Below are positions 1 to 9,121 of a stretch of DNA of 64,000 nucleotides, in pieces. The notes under the pieces were generated by a model that was not told the DNA's origin, made no database searches, and saw nothing but the letters and a program-made list of their open reading frames with translations. The stretch is from assembly GCF_019063845.1 (NCBI RefSeq), contig NZ_CP077683.1:2844501-2908500 (forward strand). The letters run 5' to 3'. The translations under genes were made by a program, and so were the position numbers. Source of the stretch: Geomonas subterranea (lineage in GTDB: Bacteria > Desulfobacterota > Desulfuromonadia > Geobacterales > Geobacteraceae). Numbering within the stretch: position 1 is the first letter of the stretch; every line of letters starts with the position of its first letter.

Positions 1-1056
1 GGCGTCCTTGCTTCCCATGCGGCCCAGGGAGGCGACGATCAGCTCGACGGCGTTGTCCAGGTCGGAAAGCGACATGGTCTCCACCGGGGTGTGCATGTAA
101 CGCAGCGGCAGCTTGACGAGGGCGGTGGCGACGCCGCCGCGGGAGATCTGCATGACGTTGGCATCGGTGCCGGTCGCGCGGGCGATGCCGGTGTACTGCA
201 CGGCGATGTTGTTGCTGCTTGCCGTGTCCGAGAGGAGATCGAACAGAACCGGGTTGATGTTGGCGCCGCGCGGCAGGATCGGCCCCTTGCCGAGCCCCAC
301 CTCGCCGTTGTGCTTCTTGTCCACGTCCGGCTGGTCGGTGGCGAAGTCCACTTCGACGCAGATGCCGACGTCGGGGTTGACCGAGTAGGAACTGGTAGTG
401 CCGCCGCGCAGTCCCACTTCCTCCTGGACCGAGGAAACCCCGTAGAGGTCGACCGGGAGCCGGTCCGGGAGTTCGGAGACCCGCCTCAGCACCTCGGCCA
501 CCACGAAGCTGCCCGCCTTGTCGTCCAGGCCGCGCGAGCTGACCCGGTCGCCGAAGAGGCACTCGAGGTTGCTGGCAAAGGTGATGGGATCCCCCACGCG
601 CACCCACTCCTGCGCCTCCTTCTTGCTGGCGGCGCCGATGTCGATGTACTGGGCGTCGAGCTTGATGACGGTGTCGCGTTCCTTGGGCTCGATCAAGTGG
701 ATGGGGCGTTTGCCGATGACGCCGTTCAGCCTGCCACGGGAGGTGTGAACGTGCACCCGCATACCGGGGGTAATGTGCGGGTCCACCCCGCCGATGGCGG
801 AGAAGTGGAGGAAGCCGTTGTCGTCGAGGTAGCGCACCTGGAGACCGATCTCGTCGGAGTGTCCCACCACCATGACCCGTGGGCGGCTCTTCCCTTCCCC
901 CTGGATCATCCCGAAGACGTTGCCCATGACGTCGGTGGCCACCTGGCAGAAGGGTTCTATATAGGAGCGGAATACCCGCTGGGCCGGCTGCTCGTACCCC
1001 GAGGGGCTGGGCGCGGCCAGAAGCTCTTGCAGAAATTCAAAGGATGCGTCGCGCAT
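1..1056 (-). CDS. M42 family metallo-aminopeptidase (3' end cut by window edge)
   Basis: Encodes a cytoplasmic dinuclear-metal peptidase of the M42 (glutamyl aminopeptidase / so-called endoglucanase) family, which trims N-terminal residues from peptides. The 352 visible residues contain the expected metal-ligand and catalytic landmarks in order: VGHSDEIG near residue 68, GLDDKAG near 180, QEEVGLRG near 212, EVDFATD near 236 and MHTPVE near 325. Family members are about 350 residues, so only a few residues and the stop codon lie beyond base 1. The ATG at 1056 is preceded by GAGG seven bases upstream (GAGGTTTCAC-ATG). It is on the same strand as the DUF151 gene but 190 bp away, so it is probably a separate unit. 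The family assignment is secure; the substrate is not known. Confidence 0.9.
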   Translation of the reverse strand, partial: MRDASFEFLQELLAAPSPSGYEQPAQRVFRSYIEPFCQVATDVMGNVFGMIQGEGKSRPRVMVVGHSDEIGLQVRYLDDNGFLHFSAIGGVDPHITPGMRVHVHTSRGRLNGVIGKRPIHLIEPKERDTVIKLDAQYIDIGAASKKEAQEWVRVGDPITFASNLECLFGDRVSSRGLDDKAGSFVVAEVLRRVSELPDRLPVDLYGVSSVQEEVGLRGGTTSSYSVNPDVGICVEVDFATDQPDVDKKHNGEVGLGKGPILPRGANINPVLFDLLSDTASSNNIAVQYTGIARATGTDANVMQISRGGVATALVKLPLRYMHTPVETMSLSDLDNAVELIVASLGRMGSKDA

Positions 1057-1246
1057 GTGAAACCTCGTAAGAACAGATTGAGATTGAAATCAAGATTAAG
1101 AAGGCGCTGAGCCTGCTCTCACACTACGCCCACCTGGGCTTTTTTTCAATTCCCGCCGCCGTGATGCGACACGGGACGCGGACGCTCCGCTGCAGCTCGA
1201 GCATTATCTAATCGTCTCAATCGTTATCCCGGATACAGGATTACCA

Positions 1247-1750
1247 CTACATCGGGTACTTCCCCATGGCGGAGGGATCCATGTGGTCGAGGAAGTCGAC
1301 GAAGCGGCGGGCGTTGTTCTCCTGGGCGAACCCCTCGTCGTTCATGTCCAGACTGGAGGCGCGGCTCAACACCTCGCCGTTCACCTGCACCGGCAGATGA
1401 TACTTAAGCGACATGAGCATCGCCTCGGCCACGTGAACCTCGAGGCGGAGCTCCTCCCCTTCGCTGGGTTTGAGCCTGACGGACGCGGTGAAGACGCCGT
1501 CTTGCAGGCTCTCGACGTAAATCCCGGAGACGGTCATGTCCAGCCGTTCGATGAGGGCCGTGAAGACGTCCTTGCGGCTGTTGCGCGCGCTCATTTCGCG
1601 CCCGACGAACTGGGCCGCGAAGGAGACCGATTCAGAGGCGTTGATCCACACCGGGACGGCGTGCTTCTCCTCGGCGTCCTTCAGTATGACGACCGGCATC
1701 TGGGCGATGGCGTCAAGGGCGAAGCCGAATACCTTCATCTCTACATACAT
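1247..1750 (-). CDS. DUF151 / bifunctional nuclease-family protein
   Basis: A 167-residue protein of the DUF151 (bifunctional nuclease domain) family. It shows the N-terminal MKVFGFALD segment, the PVWINASES core strand typical of the family, and a C-terminal tail of about 35 residues. Some members were reported as RNases/DNases, but the role in bacteria is not established. I chose the ATG at 1750, which has GAGG five bases upstream. An in-frame ATG at 1780 lies inside miaB and lacks a ribosome site. The gene begins 23 bp after the miaB stop codon, so the two are probably co-transcribed, which hints at an RNA-related role. That hint is inference only. Confidence 0.8.
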   Translation of the reverse strand: MYVEMKVFGFALDAIAQMPVVILKDAEEKHAVPVWINASESVSFAAQFVGREMSARNSRKDVFTALIERLDMTVSGIYVESLQDGVFTASVRLKPSEGEELRLEVHVAEAMLMSLKYHLPVQVNGEVLSRASSLDMNDEGFAQENNARRFVDFLDHMDPSAMGKYPM

Positions 1751-1772
1751 AGGTGCCTCGTCCCTCCCGTTC

Positions 1773-3098
1773 TCATACATGCAGGATCTCTCCCTTGAGC
1801 AGGGTCTGCAGCCCTTCCGTTATCCTCACGTCCACCAGGCGCCCGGCAAGGGCGGGGTCGCCGGCCATGACGGTGCCGCGATTGCCGCCGGTCCGGCCGA
1901 ATAGCGAATCACCGGAAGTGCTGAGACCTTCCACCAGCACCCGCTGCACGCCCCCGACGAAACTCTCGTTCCTGGCCAGGGTGATCTTTTTCTGCGCGCC
2001 CTGCAAGCGCTCCAGGCGCGCCTGCTTCTCGGCCCGTTTCACCTCGTCCGGGAACTCGGCCGCACTTGTCCCTGGGCGGGCCGAGTAGATGAAGGAGAAG
2101 AGGTCGGCATACTGAACTTCCTCGACCAGCTCCATGGTCTGCTCGAAAGCGGCCTCGTCCTCGCCGGGAAAGCCGACGATCATGTCGCCGGTGAACTGAA
2201 TTTCCGGGCAGGCGTCCCGGAGTGCGCGCACCTTGCCGAGGTAAGCGGCGCGGGTGTAGCCGCGGTTCATCTTCTTCAGCACGGCATCGCTCCCCGACTG
2301 GGCCGGGAGGTGGATGTGCGGCGCGAGCTTCGGAATATCCGCGAAGCAGGCGATGAGCCCGGGAGAGATGTCCTTGGGGTGCGAGGTGGTGAACCGCAGC
2401 CTCTCTATCCCCTCCACCTGGGCCACCATCCGCAAAAGCGCGGCGAAACCGGGCGCGCCCGCTTCCTTGAAACCGTAGGAATTCACGTTTTGCCCCAGCA
2501 GGGTGACTTCGGTGACGCCGGTGGCCGCGAGAGCGGCGACTTCCTCGACGACCTTTTCCGCGCTCCGGCTGATCTCCCGGCCGCGCACGTGCGGCACGAT
2601 GCAGTAGGCGCAGAAGTTGTCGCACCCCTGCATGACGGTCACGAACCGGGAGACGCCCCCTTCGCTTTCGGCGTGCGGGAAGAGGTCGAAGCGCTTCTCG
2701 TCGTCAAGAAAGTCGGTGGCGACGCTCTGCTTACCCTGCTCGGCGCCGGACACCATCTTCTGCAATAGGTGCAGGTTATGGGTGCCGAAGACCAGGTTCA
2801 CGAAGGGGGCCTTCTGCAGGAGCCGCTCCCCTTCCTGCTGCGCAACGCAGCCGCCGACGCCGATGATGAGCCCCGGCTTTTTCTTCTTCATGAACTTGAA
2901 CTTCCCCAGGTGGCCGTAGACCCGCTGTTCGGCGGTCGCCCGGATGCTGCAGGTGTTCAAAAGGACCAGGTCCGCTTCCACCGGATCGGCGGTCTGCTGG
3001 TACCCTATCCCCTTCATCAGGGTAACTATCTTCTCGGAATCGCTGACATTCATCTGGCAGCCGAATGTTTCCAGGTAAAGCTTTTTCGCCTTAATCAC
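1773..3098 (-). CDS. miaB: tRNA-2-methylthio-N6-dimethylallyladenosine synthase MiaB
   Basis: Radical-SAM methylthiotransferase that converts i6A37 to ms2i6A37 in tRNAs reading UNN codons. The 441-residue length is normal. The N-terminal UPF0004 domain carries its three cluster cysteines (C14 in TFGCQMN, C50 in LLNTCSIR, C84 in GVGGCVAQ). The radical-SAM CxxxCxxC motif is C159/C163/C166. A C-terminal TRAM-like domain (about residues 375-440) ends the protein. The start is a GTG at 3098 with AGGA upstream. The MiaB subfamily, rather than RimO or MtaB, is supported by CQMNVSDSE and by overall length. It leads a likely two-gene unit with the DUF151 gene. Confidence 0.96.
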   Translation of the reverse strand: MIKAKKLYLETFGCQMNVSDSEKIVTLMKGIGYQQTADPVEADLVLLNTCSIRATAEQRVYGHLGKFKFMKKKKPGLIIGVGGCVAQQEGERLLQKAPFVNLVFGTHNLHLLQKMVSGAEQGKQSVATDFLDDEKRFDLFPHAESEGGVSRFVTVMQGCDNFCAYCIVPHVRGREISRSAEKVVEEVAALAATGVTEVTLLGQNVNSYGFKEAGAPGFAALLRMVAQVEGIERLRFTTSHPKDISPGLIACFADIPKLAPHIHLPAQSGSDAVLKKMNRGYTRAAYLGKVRALRDACPEIQFTGDMIVGFPGEDEAAFEQTMELVEEVQYADLFSFIYSARPGTSAAEFPDEVKRAEKQARLERLQGAQKKITLARNESFVGGVQRVLVEGLSTSGDSLFGRTGGNRGTVMAGDPALAGRLVDVRITEGLQTLLKGEILHV

Positions 3099-3255
3099 GT
3101 TTATATCCTGATGGTTAAATGGATGAATAGTACGAAAATAGGGCGCCCCCAGTCAACACCTATTAGCTGCGTCGGGAAAGCGGCGGCTCGCGGGCCGCGC
3201 CGGGCATTAGCATCAATAAATCATTAACCTAGCGATATATGCAATAAGAAATATA

Positions 3256-3285
3256 TTGACATGTGACGCGTCGAGGATCTATAAG
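3256..3285 (+). promoter_or_regulatory. Putative sigma-70 promoter for the porin gene
   Basis: TTGACA at 3256-3261 and TATAAG at 3280-3285 are separated by 18 bp. Transcription from here would give a leader of about 260 nt before the porin start. The 455-bp gap 3099-3553 otherwise holds AT-rich sequence and a short palindrome (GACGCC-CAT-GGCGTC, about 3479-3493). I recognise no riboswitch in it. The box match is visible; promoter activity is inferred. Confidence 0.5.
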
Positions 3286-3553
3286 GTTCATTAGCGTGAG
3301 GGGCTTGGGCCGCTTCACGTTTCTGCTCCGACACATCACATCCCTACAGGAATAAGTCTGTTAATGATCTGGCCATCCCGGATCGATTATAAAATTCCAA
3401 AATATTACATTTCCGCTCAATCTACCGGTGAATATGCCGATTAACACCACAACGCCCAGTGTTTAATGAGTTATACCCGACGCCCATGGCGTCATGGAAT
3501 ATCCTTCGACCACCTGTTGGTGTAAAACCAGCGAAACAAAAAAGGAGAAGTGA

Positions 3554-5332
3554 ATGAAAAAACTGGAGAAGCTGTTGATCGGCGCAGCCGTTTGTGCCCT
3601 GGCTGCCCCTGGCATGGCTCAGGCCGACGACCAGGAGATGCAGAAGAAAATCGATGACCTGACCAAGAAGGTGCAGAAGCTCGAGGAGCAGCAGAAGGGC
3701 TCAGATCAGAAGAAGATCGAGGACCTGACCCGCAAGGTCGACAAGATCGAAGAGAAGTCGCTGGGCAAGTGGCTCACCATCGGCGGCGACTACCGCTTCA
3801 GGGTGGACAACCTGAATGGCCGCACCGTGGGTTTCACTAACCCGATGGGGCTGTTCAACTGGATGGGCAAAAATGCCTTTGTCGAGATCGATGGAACTCC
3901 CTTCGGCTTCGGCAACCCGACTCCGGTCGGGGCTATCCTCACCCAGGCCAACAACCAGATGCAGGGCATCAAGACCTACCAGCAGGCGGTCGCCCCCAAC
4001 CCCATGGCTGGTGGCGCTCCCAACTATCAGGCATTTCTCGGCATGCTGCAGGGTGTAGCTGGAGCAGCCGCCGCGAGCGGCGCTACTCCGATGACCAACG
4101 TCAACGTACCGGCATACAAGCCTAACAACGACACCCTCTACACCAACCGCCTCGGCATCAACATGCACGCGAAAGCCACCAAGGACGTGACCGTCAACGT
4201 CCGCCTGCTCGCCTACAAGGTCTTCGGCGCCCAGGACGAGAATGCGGTCACCAACAACGGCGGCACTCCGTTCTTCGCAGACCGCGTCGGCACCTTCGAC
4301 GGCACCCTGGGACACGTTCCCTCCAGCAGCCTGCTGAACGTGGACCGCGCCTATGCCACCTGGAGCAACATCGCCGACCAGCCGATCTGGTTCTCCGTCG
4401 GTCGCCGCCCCTCCACCGAGGGGGCTCCGAGCAACCTGCGCCTGAACAACGAGCGCCCCGGCAACGGCGGCACCCCGGCCCTCTTGGTCGATTACGCCTT
4501 TGACGGCATGACCATCGGATGGGCTCCGGACATCGAGGGGCTCCCCGGCGCCTACGCCAAGGTCTGCTACGGCCGCGGCTTCGAGGGCGGGTTCGAGAAC
4601 CCCACCAACAACCTCAAAGACACCGACATGCTGGGCCTGGCGATCATCCCGATCGACACCGACCCGCTGCGCGTCTGGCTGCAGTACAACCGCGGCTTCA
4701 ACATCTTCGACTTCCCCGCCATGAAGAACACCGCCTTCGGCAACACCTACCCGTCCACCGACCTCGGCGCCATCGACTGGTACGGCGCCGGTGCCATGAG
4801 CACCATCAAGAAGGTCGGCCCGGGCAACCTGAACTTCTTCGGCGACGTCGGCATGAGCGTCACCCACCCCAACGACAACGTTTCAGCACAGGCCGGCTTC
4901 CAGGGCCTGGGGACCGGCGGGTTCTTCGCCCCAGAAGCCCCCAACAGCAAGACCGGCTGGGCGGCCTACGTCGGTGCGCGCTACGACTACACCCCGACCA
5001 AGACCAAGGTCGGCGTGGAGTACAACCACGGCTCCAAGAACTGGATCACCTTCGCTCCGGCAGCTGACGACATGTGGACCACCAAGCTCGGTACCCGCGG
5101 CAACGTGTACGAGGGGTACCTGATCCAGGAACTCGACTCCAAGCCGGTCTCCTCCTTCCTCTCCAAGGCCTTCTTCAGGGTCGGTTTCCAGTGGTACGAC
5201 TTCGACTACACCGGGAGCAACAACTGGGTAGGCGCTCCGGTGAAGATCTCCGAGGTGAACAACCGCATGATGATGCTGACCCCGGTGAAGTACGCACGTG
5301 ACATCTACGCGACCTTCGAGGTGAAATTCTAG
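3554..5332 (+). CDS. Outer-membrane porin, DUF3373-like, with N-terminal coiled coil
   Basis: A 592-residue exported protein. Residues 1-24 form a signal peptide ending AQA. Residues 25-75 are a charged heptad-rich coiled coil (QKKIDDLTKKVQKLEE repeated). The rest is a long, aromatic- and Asn/Gly-rich stretch typical of a beta-barrel, finishing with the terminal Phe (ATFEVKF) used for outer-membrane insertion. This matches the putative porins annotated DUF3373 in Geobacter, some of which are found next to multiheme cytochromes. The start has a strong AAAGGAG site. The gene heads a plus-strand run with a small exported protein and two octaheme cytochromes, so a role in passing electrons or substrates across the outer membrane is plausible but unproven. 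Confidence 0.8.
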   Translation: MKKLEKLLIGAAVCALAAPGMAQADDQEMQKKIDDLTKKVQKLEEQQKGSDQKKIEDLTRKVDKIEEKSLGKWLTIGGDYRFRVDNLNGRTVGFTNPMGLFNWMGKNAFVEIDGTPFGFGNPTPVGAILTQANNQMQGIKTYQQAVAPNPMAGGAPNYQAFLGMLQGVAGAAAASGATPMTNVNVPAYKPNNDTLYTNRLGINMHAKATKDVTVNVRLLAYKVFGAQDENAVTNNGGTPFFADRVGTFDGTLGHVPSSSLLNVDRAYATWSNIADQPIWFSVGRRPSTEGAPSNLRLNNERPGNGGTPALLVDYAFDGMTIGWAPDIEGLPGAYAKVCYGRGFEGGFENPTNNLKDTDMLGLAIIPIDTDPLRVWLQYNRGFNIFDFPAMKNTAFGNTYPSTDLGAIDWYGAGAMSTIKKVGPGNLNFFGDVGMSVTHPNDNVSAQAGFQGLGTGGFFAPEAPNSKTGWAAYVGARYDYTPTKTKVGVEYNHGSKNWITFAPAADDMWTTKLGTRGNVYEGYLIQELDSKPVSSFLSKAFFRVGFQWYDFDYTGSNNWVGAPVKISEVNNRMMMLTPVKYARDIYATFEVKF

Positions 5333-5411
5333 TAAAGCGGCAAGAGAGGCAGTACCACGTAACCGGGGTGGCGGCGCAGGCCGCCACCCCACCCCCAAAA
5401 GGAGAACGAAG

Positions 5412-5741
5412 ATGAAAAAAGCAGTTTCGGTAATGGTCCTGGTAGCAGTCGCAGCACTCACCATCTTCTGCTTCGGCAGCATCGCCAGTGCGGGTGAAGA
5501 GATCAAGATGGTGGGCGTCATCACCAAGATCGAAATCGCCGGCAAGGACGCCAAAACCGCCACCGCCACCTTGAAGGACAACAAGACCGAGCAGCTCGTG
5601 GTGATCACCGTGGAAGACGACCTCACCCTGGACAAGTTCAAGGACCACAGGATCGTGGAAGGCGACGAGATCCGTTGCAAGTACGAGGTAATCGACGGCA
5701 AGAACGTAGCCAAACTGTTCAGGAAGACCGCCGGCTGCTAA
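5412..5741 (+). CDS. Small exported protein of unknown function
   Basis: A 109-residue protein with a clear Sec signal peptide (MKKAVSVMVLVAVAALTIF..., cleavage likely after IASAG) and a mature part of about 82 residues. The mature part alternates polar and hydrophobic residues (VVITVEDDLTL, DEIRCKYEVI), as in a small all-beta periplasmic fold. It has two cysteines, one in the middle and one at the very C-terminus. There is no heme motif. It starts 79 bp after the porin with AAAGGAGAACGAAG upstream, so it is probably co-transcribed and may act with the porin or cytochromes. I do not recognise the family. Confidence 0.7.
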   Translation: MKKAVSVMVLVAVAALTIFCFGSIASAGEEIKMVGVITKIEIAGKDAKTATATLKDNKTEQLVVITVEDDLTLDKFKDHRIVEGDEIRCKYEVIDGKNVAKLFRKTAGC

Positions 5742-5884
5742 GCCGGGGCCGTTCCTCGTAGGTGGCGCTGTAGTTATCACGATTGCAGCGCTTCTTTTTG
5801 CCTTTTAATATTGCATTTTTAGTATATATGAAGGGCTGGATATAGCTGTGACGGCGCGAGCCGATTTACTACGGAGGTTGTTGA

Positions 5885-7342
5885 ATGAAAGGTATGCTGG
5901 GAATTTTGGCGGGGGTCGCGCTTTTGGCGATGGCCGCGCAGGGGATGGCGGCGGTCGACCACGCCGAGTTCGTCAAGGGGCCGTTCAAGAACGGCAGCGA
6001 GGTAACCAAGGTCTGTCTCGAGTGCCACGATCAGCAGGCGGGGGACTTCATGAAGACTACCCACTGGACCTGGGCCGGAACCCCCAACATGGTCAAGGGG
6101 ATGGAGAAGAGCACCAAGAAGTACGGCAAGTCCAACATGATCAACTCCTTCTGCACCTCGATCCAGGGGGGGAAGGAAGGGGTGGTCCACGAGTCGTGCG
6201 GCAAGTGCCATGCAGGCTACGGCTGGACCCGCACCGACTTCGACTTCACCGACAAGACCAAGGTCGACTGCCTCATCTGCCATGCCCAGAAAGGGAACTA
6301 CACCAGGGCGACGGTAGGGTGCGACATCGATAAGAAAAGCATCGACAAGAAGAGCATGGACCTCAACGTCGCCGCCCAGAGCGTCGGCCTGCCCACCCGC
6401 AAGAACTGCGGCTCCTGCCACTTCTACGGCGGCGGCGGCGACGCGGTCAAGAACGCGGGGCTCGACTCCACCCTGGAGAAGACCAAGAAGTCCCAGGACG
6501 TCCACATGGGGAGCAAGGAAAGCGGCGGGCAGGACATGAGCTGCCAGAGCTGCCACGTCACGAAAAACCACAAGATCGGTGGCGCGTCGAGCATGATGGC
6601 ACACTACGATACCCGCGTGAACTGCGAGCAGTGCCACTCCGGCGCCAAGGCTCCGCACCAGAAGGCCAAAAACGGCGCGCTTATCAACAGGCACCTCGCC
6701 ACCGTCGCCTGCCAGACCTGCCACATCCCGTTCTTCGCCAAGGGTCAGGCTACCAAGATGGCGTGGAAATGGTCCGATGTGGGGAAGAACATCACCGCCG
6801 AAGAGCAGTTCGACAAGGAGACCTACGCCAAGCACAAGGGGACCTTCGTCTGGGGCATGAACGTGAAGCCGGTGTACGCCTGGAACAACGGCATGGTCGA
6901 GCGTTACATGGTCGGCGACAAGGTAAAGGATCCTTCCAAGCCGGTTGTGATGATGCGCCCGGCAGGCGACATCAGGGACCAGAAAGCCAAGATCTACCCG
7001 TACAAGCTCTACAAGGGCGACCAGCCGATGGACGCCAAGTTCAAGAACCTGATCATCTTCCAGCAGTACAAATCGCTGTGGGTCGACTACGACTGGGATA
7101 AGGCGTGCCGCCTGGGTGCCGAAGGGGCCGGCCTCCCCTACAGCGGCAAGTACCAGTTCGTGAACACGGTTGCCTACATCGCGGCGCAGCACGAGGTGGC
7201 ACCCAAGGAAGAGGCGCTGCAGTGCGGCGAGTGCCACATGGGGGGCAACCGCCTCGACTGGAAAGCGCTTGGCTACAAGGGGGACCCGATGCAAAACGGC
7301 GGCAGGTCCGCTAAGACCGCGCACAAGGTCGCTAAAAAGTAA
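5885..7342 (+). CDS. Octaheme c-type cytochrome (OTR-like)
   Basis: A 485-residue secreted multiheme cytochrome. After a signal peptide (residues 1-23) come eight CXXCH sites, at C44, C105, C129, C175, C220, C247, C276 and C447. The seven clustered sites followed by a distant eighth, separated by about 170 residues, resemble the octaheme tetrathionate-reductase/hydroxylamine-oxidoreductase-like family. The substrate cannot be told from sequence, and a pure electron-carrier role is equally possible. The start has GGAGGTTGTTGA-ATG. A rho-independent terminator follows at 7361. The neighbouring gene at 7607 is a paralogue, and the upstream porin suggests a periplasm-to-outside electron route. 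Confidence 0.88.
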   Translation: MKGMLGILAGVALLAMAAQGMAAVDHAEFVKGPFKNGSEVTKVCLECHDQQAGDFMKTTHWTWAGTPNMVKGMEKSTKKYGKSNMINSFCTSIQGGKEGVVHESCGKCHAGYGWTRTDFDFTDKTKVDCLICHAQKGNYTRATVGCDIDKKSIDKKSMDLNVAAQSVGLPTRKNCGSCHFYGGGGDAVKNAGLDSTLEKTKKSQDVHMGSKESGGQDMSCQSCHVTKNHKIGGASSMMAHYDTRVNCEQCHSGAKAPHQKAKNGALINRHLATVACQTCHIPFFAKGQATKMAWKWSDVGKNITAEEQFDKETYAKHKGTFVWGMNVKPVYAWNNGMVERYMVGDKVKDPSKPVVMMRPAGDIRDQKAKIYPYKLYKGDQPMDAKFKNLIIFQQYKSLWVDYDWDKACRLGAEGAGLPYSGKYQFVNTVAYIAAQHEVAPKEEALQCGECHMGGNRLDWKALGYKGDPMQNGGRSAKTAHKVAKK

Positions 7343-7360
7343 CACCGATGGCACCAGGAG

Positions 7361-7387
7361 AAGGGGCGGAGCATTCCGCCCCTTTTT
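7361..7387 (+). terminator. Rho-independent terminator after first octaheme cytochrome
   Basis: A 10-bp perfect stem (AAGGGGCGGA / TCCGCCCCTT) with the 4-base loop GCAT, followed by TTTCC. It lies 19 bp after the stop codon. Because it separates the two cytochrome genes, the second one probably has its own promoter within 7390-7600, although I could not pick a convincing one. Confidence 0.8.
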
Positions 7388-7606
7388 CCGTCGAGAGACG
7401 AAAGCGAAGCGGTGCCGCTCTACGGTAACACCGGGCAGTGGCCCCTCCACATCGAGCTCGACGCGCGAATTGCCACAACGCGCGCCGGAAAATACCACTT
7501 CAGATACACTCGACATACATCGGCGAATCACTAAACTATTATCGTGGTCTGCCGATAACTACCTATGTGTGACCAACAGCTAGCTATGACAACAGGAGGG
7601 GCTTCA

Positions 7607-8998
7607 ATGAGCAAGAAAAGCGTGACAGCGGCAGTGCTCGGTCTTGCCTTGGCAGCTACGACTGCCCTGGCGGCAGGCGTGCATCCCGGCAAGGAATCGA
7701 TCGAGAAGAGCGGTTACAAGGGGCCTGAGACCTGCGAGGAGTGCCACCCGGGGAGCGCCAAGGGGTTCCTGGATACCGTGCACTGGAAGCACGCCTCCAA
7801 GGTGACCAACGTGGAGGGGATCGATCCCAAGCAAGAGTACGGGATGAAGAACCGCATCTACGTCATGTGCAACGGTAACGACATCGTGAACAACCTGAAG
7901 GAGATACCAAAGAGCCCGGTGACGGGCAAAAGCAAGTTCTCCGGTTGCAACACCTGCCACCCCGGCAACCACCTCTCCGACGTCGGCAGCACCGGCGCCG
8001 CGGCACAGGCAGCCGTCGACTGCCTGGTCTGCCACTCCACCGATTACGACTTCCGCCAGAGAAAGCCGTTCAAGAACGAGAAGGGTGAGGTGGTCATGGG
8101 ACAGGACCGCAGCACCAAGGCCGCCCTCGCCATCGGCAAACCCACCGTCAAGAACTGCATGGTCTGTCACGAGGCGGCCGGCGGCGGCGTCATCGTGAAG
8201 CGCGGTTTCACCTTCACCAAGGACACCGACGCCCACGCCGCCAAGGGGATGGTCTGCGTCGACTGTCACAAGGCGAAGAACCACAAGATGCCGACCGGAC
8301 ACGACCCCAACAACTGGGCCAACGACGGCGTCTTCGTCTCGTGCGCAGATGCATCCTGCCACGGCGCCAAACCGCACAAGGACGCGGACCTGAACCGCCA
8401 CTGCGCCAGGATCGCCTGCCAGACCTGCCACATCCCGCGCACCGGCGGTGCCTTCGCAAAGGACTTCACCGTGTGGGAGCAGACGCCCGACAAATTCTAC
8501 GAGCCGACGACACTGAAGAAGGAAGCGAACGAGACGACGCCGGTTTACGCCTGGTACAACGGCACCGTGAAAAATGTCCCGCACTTCATCGGCCCCAAAG
8601 GTAGCAAGAAGGACGGCAAGAGCAAGATCACGCCCTTCAAGGTGTTCCAGGGGAAGGCTTACTACAACAAGCAGACCGGTGAGCTGCTGTCCATGGACTT
8701 CGCCCAGCCGATGTCCGATGGCGACACCCGCGCCGGCGTCCTCTCGGCCGCGAAGACCCTGGGGCTCAAGAACCCGGAGAAGATCGCCAAGGAGGCGGTC
8801 CCGGGGTGGCAGACGATCTATTTCGGCAGCAACCACCTGGTCACCAAGACCAAGGCGCTCTACTGCGCCAACTGCCACGCGCCCAACGGCGTGCTTAACT
8901 TCAAGGAACTGGGCTACACCGACAAGGACATCGCGAAGCTGACCTCTCCGGAACTTTTCATGGAGAAGCTGGCCAAAAAGCAGAAAGAAGAGTGGTAG
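7607..8998 (+). CDS. Octaheme c-type cytochrome with one CX4CH site (OTR-like paralogue)
   Basis: A 463-residue secreted cytochrome, paralogous to the one upstream. Both share the ACQTCHIP heme 7 context and the VYAW.NG(T/M)V segment. Signal peptide 1-23. Heme sites are C43, C114, C139, C184, C217, then C246-ADAS-C251-H252, then C271 and C420. The sixth site is therefore CX4CH, where the paralogue has CEQCH. I placed the start at 7607 because AGGAGGGG lies seven bases before that ATG; an upstream ATG at 7565 has no ribosome site and precedes a non-signal-like sequence. The product is probably periplasmic or surface-exposed; its substrate is unknown. Confidence 0.88.
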   Translation: MSKKSVTAAVLGLALAATTALAAGVHPGKESIEKSGYKGPETCEECHPGSAKGFLDTVHWKHASKVTNVEGIDPKQEYGMKNRIYVMCNGNDIVNNLKEIPKSPVTGKSKFSGCNTCHPGNHLSDVGSTGAAAQAAVDCLVCHSTDYDFRQRKPFKNEKGEVVMGQDRSTKAALAIGKPTVKNCMVCHEAAGGGVIVKRGFTFTKDTDAHAAKGMVCVDCHKAKNHKMPTGHDPNNWANDGVFVSCADASCHGAKPHKDADLNRHCARIACQTCHIPRTGGAFAKDFTVWEQTPDKFYEPTTLKKEANETTPVYAWYNGTVKNVPHFIGPKGSKKDGKSKITPFKVFQGKAYYNKQTGELLSMDFAQPMSDGDTRAGVLSAAKTLGLKNPEKIAKEAVPGWQTIYFGSNHLVTKTKALYCANCHAPNGVLNFKELGYTDKDIAKLTSPELFMEKLAKKQKEEW

Positions 8999-9033
8999 CG
9001 GCGACAACCACGAGTAGACGATGCTGACACAAT

Positions 9034-9066
9034 GAAGCCCCCCTCGCGATTGAGGGGGCTTTCTTT
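9034..9066 (+). terminator. Rho-independent terminator after second octaheme cytochrome
   Basis: GC-rich stem AAGCCCCC / GGGGGCTT around a short loop, followed by TTCTTT, 36 bp after the cytochrome stop. It also lies between convergent genes, since the methyltransferase ends at 9122 on the other strand. Confidence 0.8.
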
Positions 9067-9121
9067 ATGAGATTTCAGAATTCACTTCCCCGGAGTTCTC
9101 AGATGTATTGGCGGCGTACGT

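Noticed and set aside
1120-1150. Short GCCCA-TGGGC hairpin with a T run at about 1128-1146
   Set aside because: The stem is only five base pairs with a two-base loop, and it faces away from both neighbouring genes.
3099-3553. Riboswitch (for example GEMM-type c-di-GMP/cGAMP) in the porin and cytochrome leaders
   Set aside because: I looked for the conserved GEMM core in the leaders before 3554, 5885, 7607 and 49675 and did not see it. Only a covariance search could rule it out.
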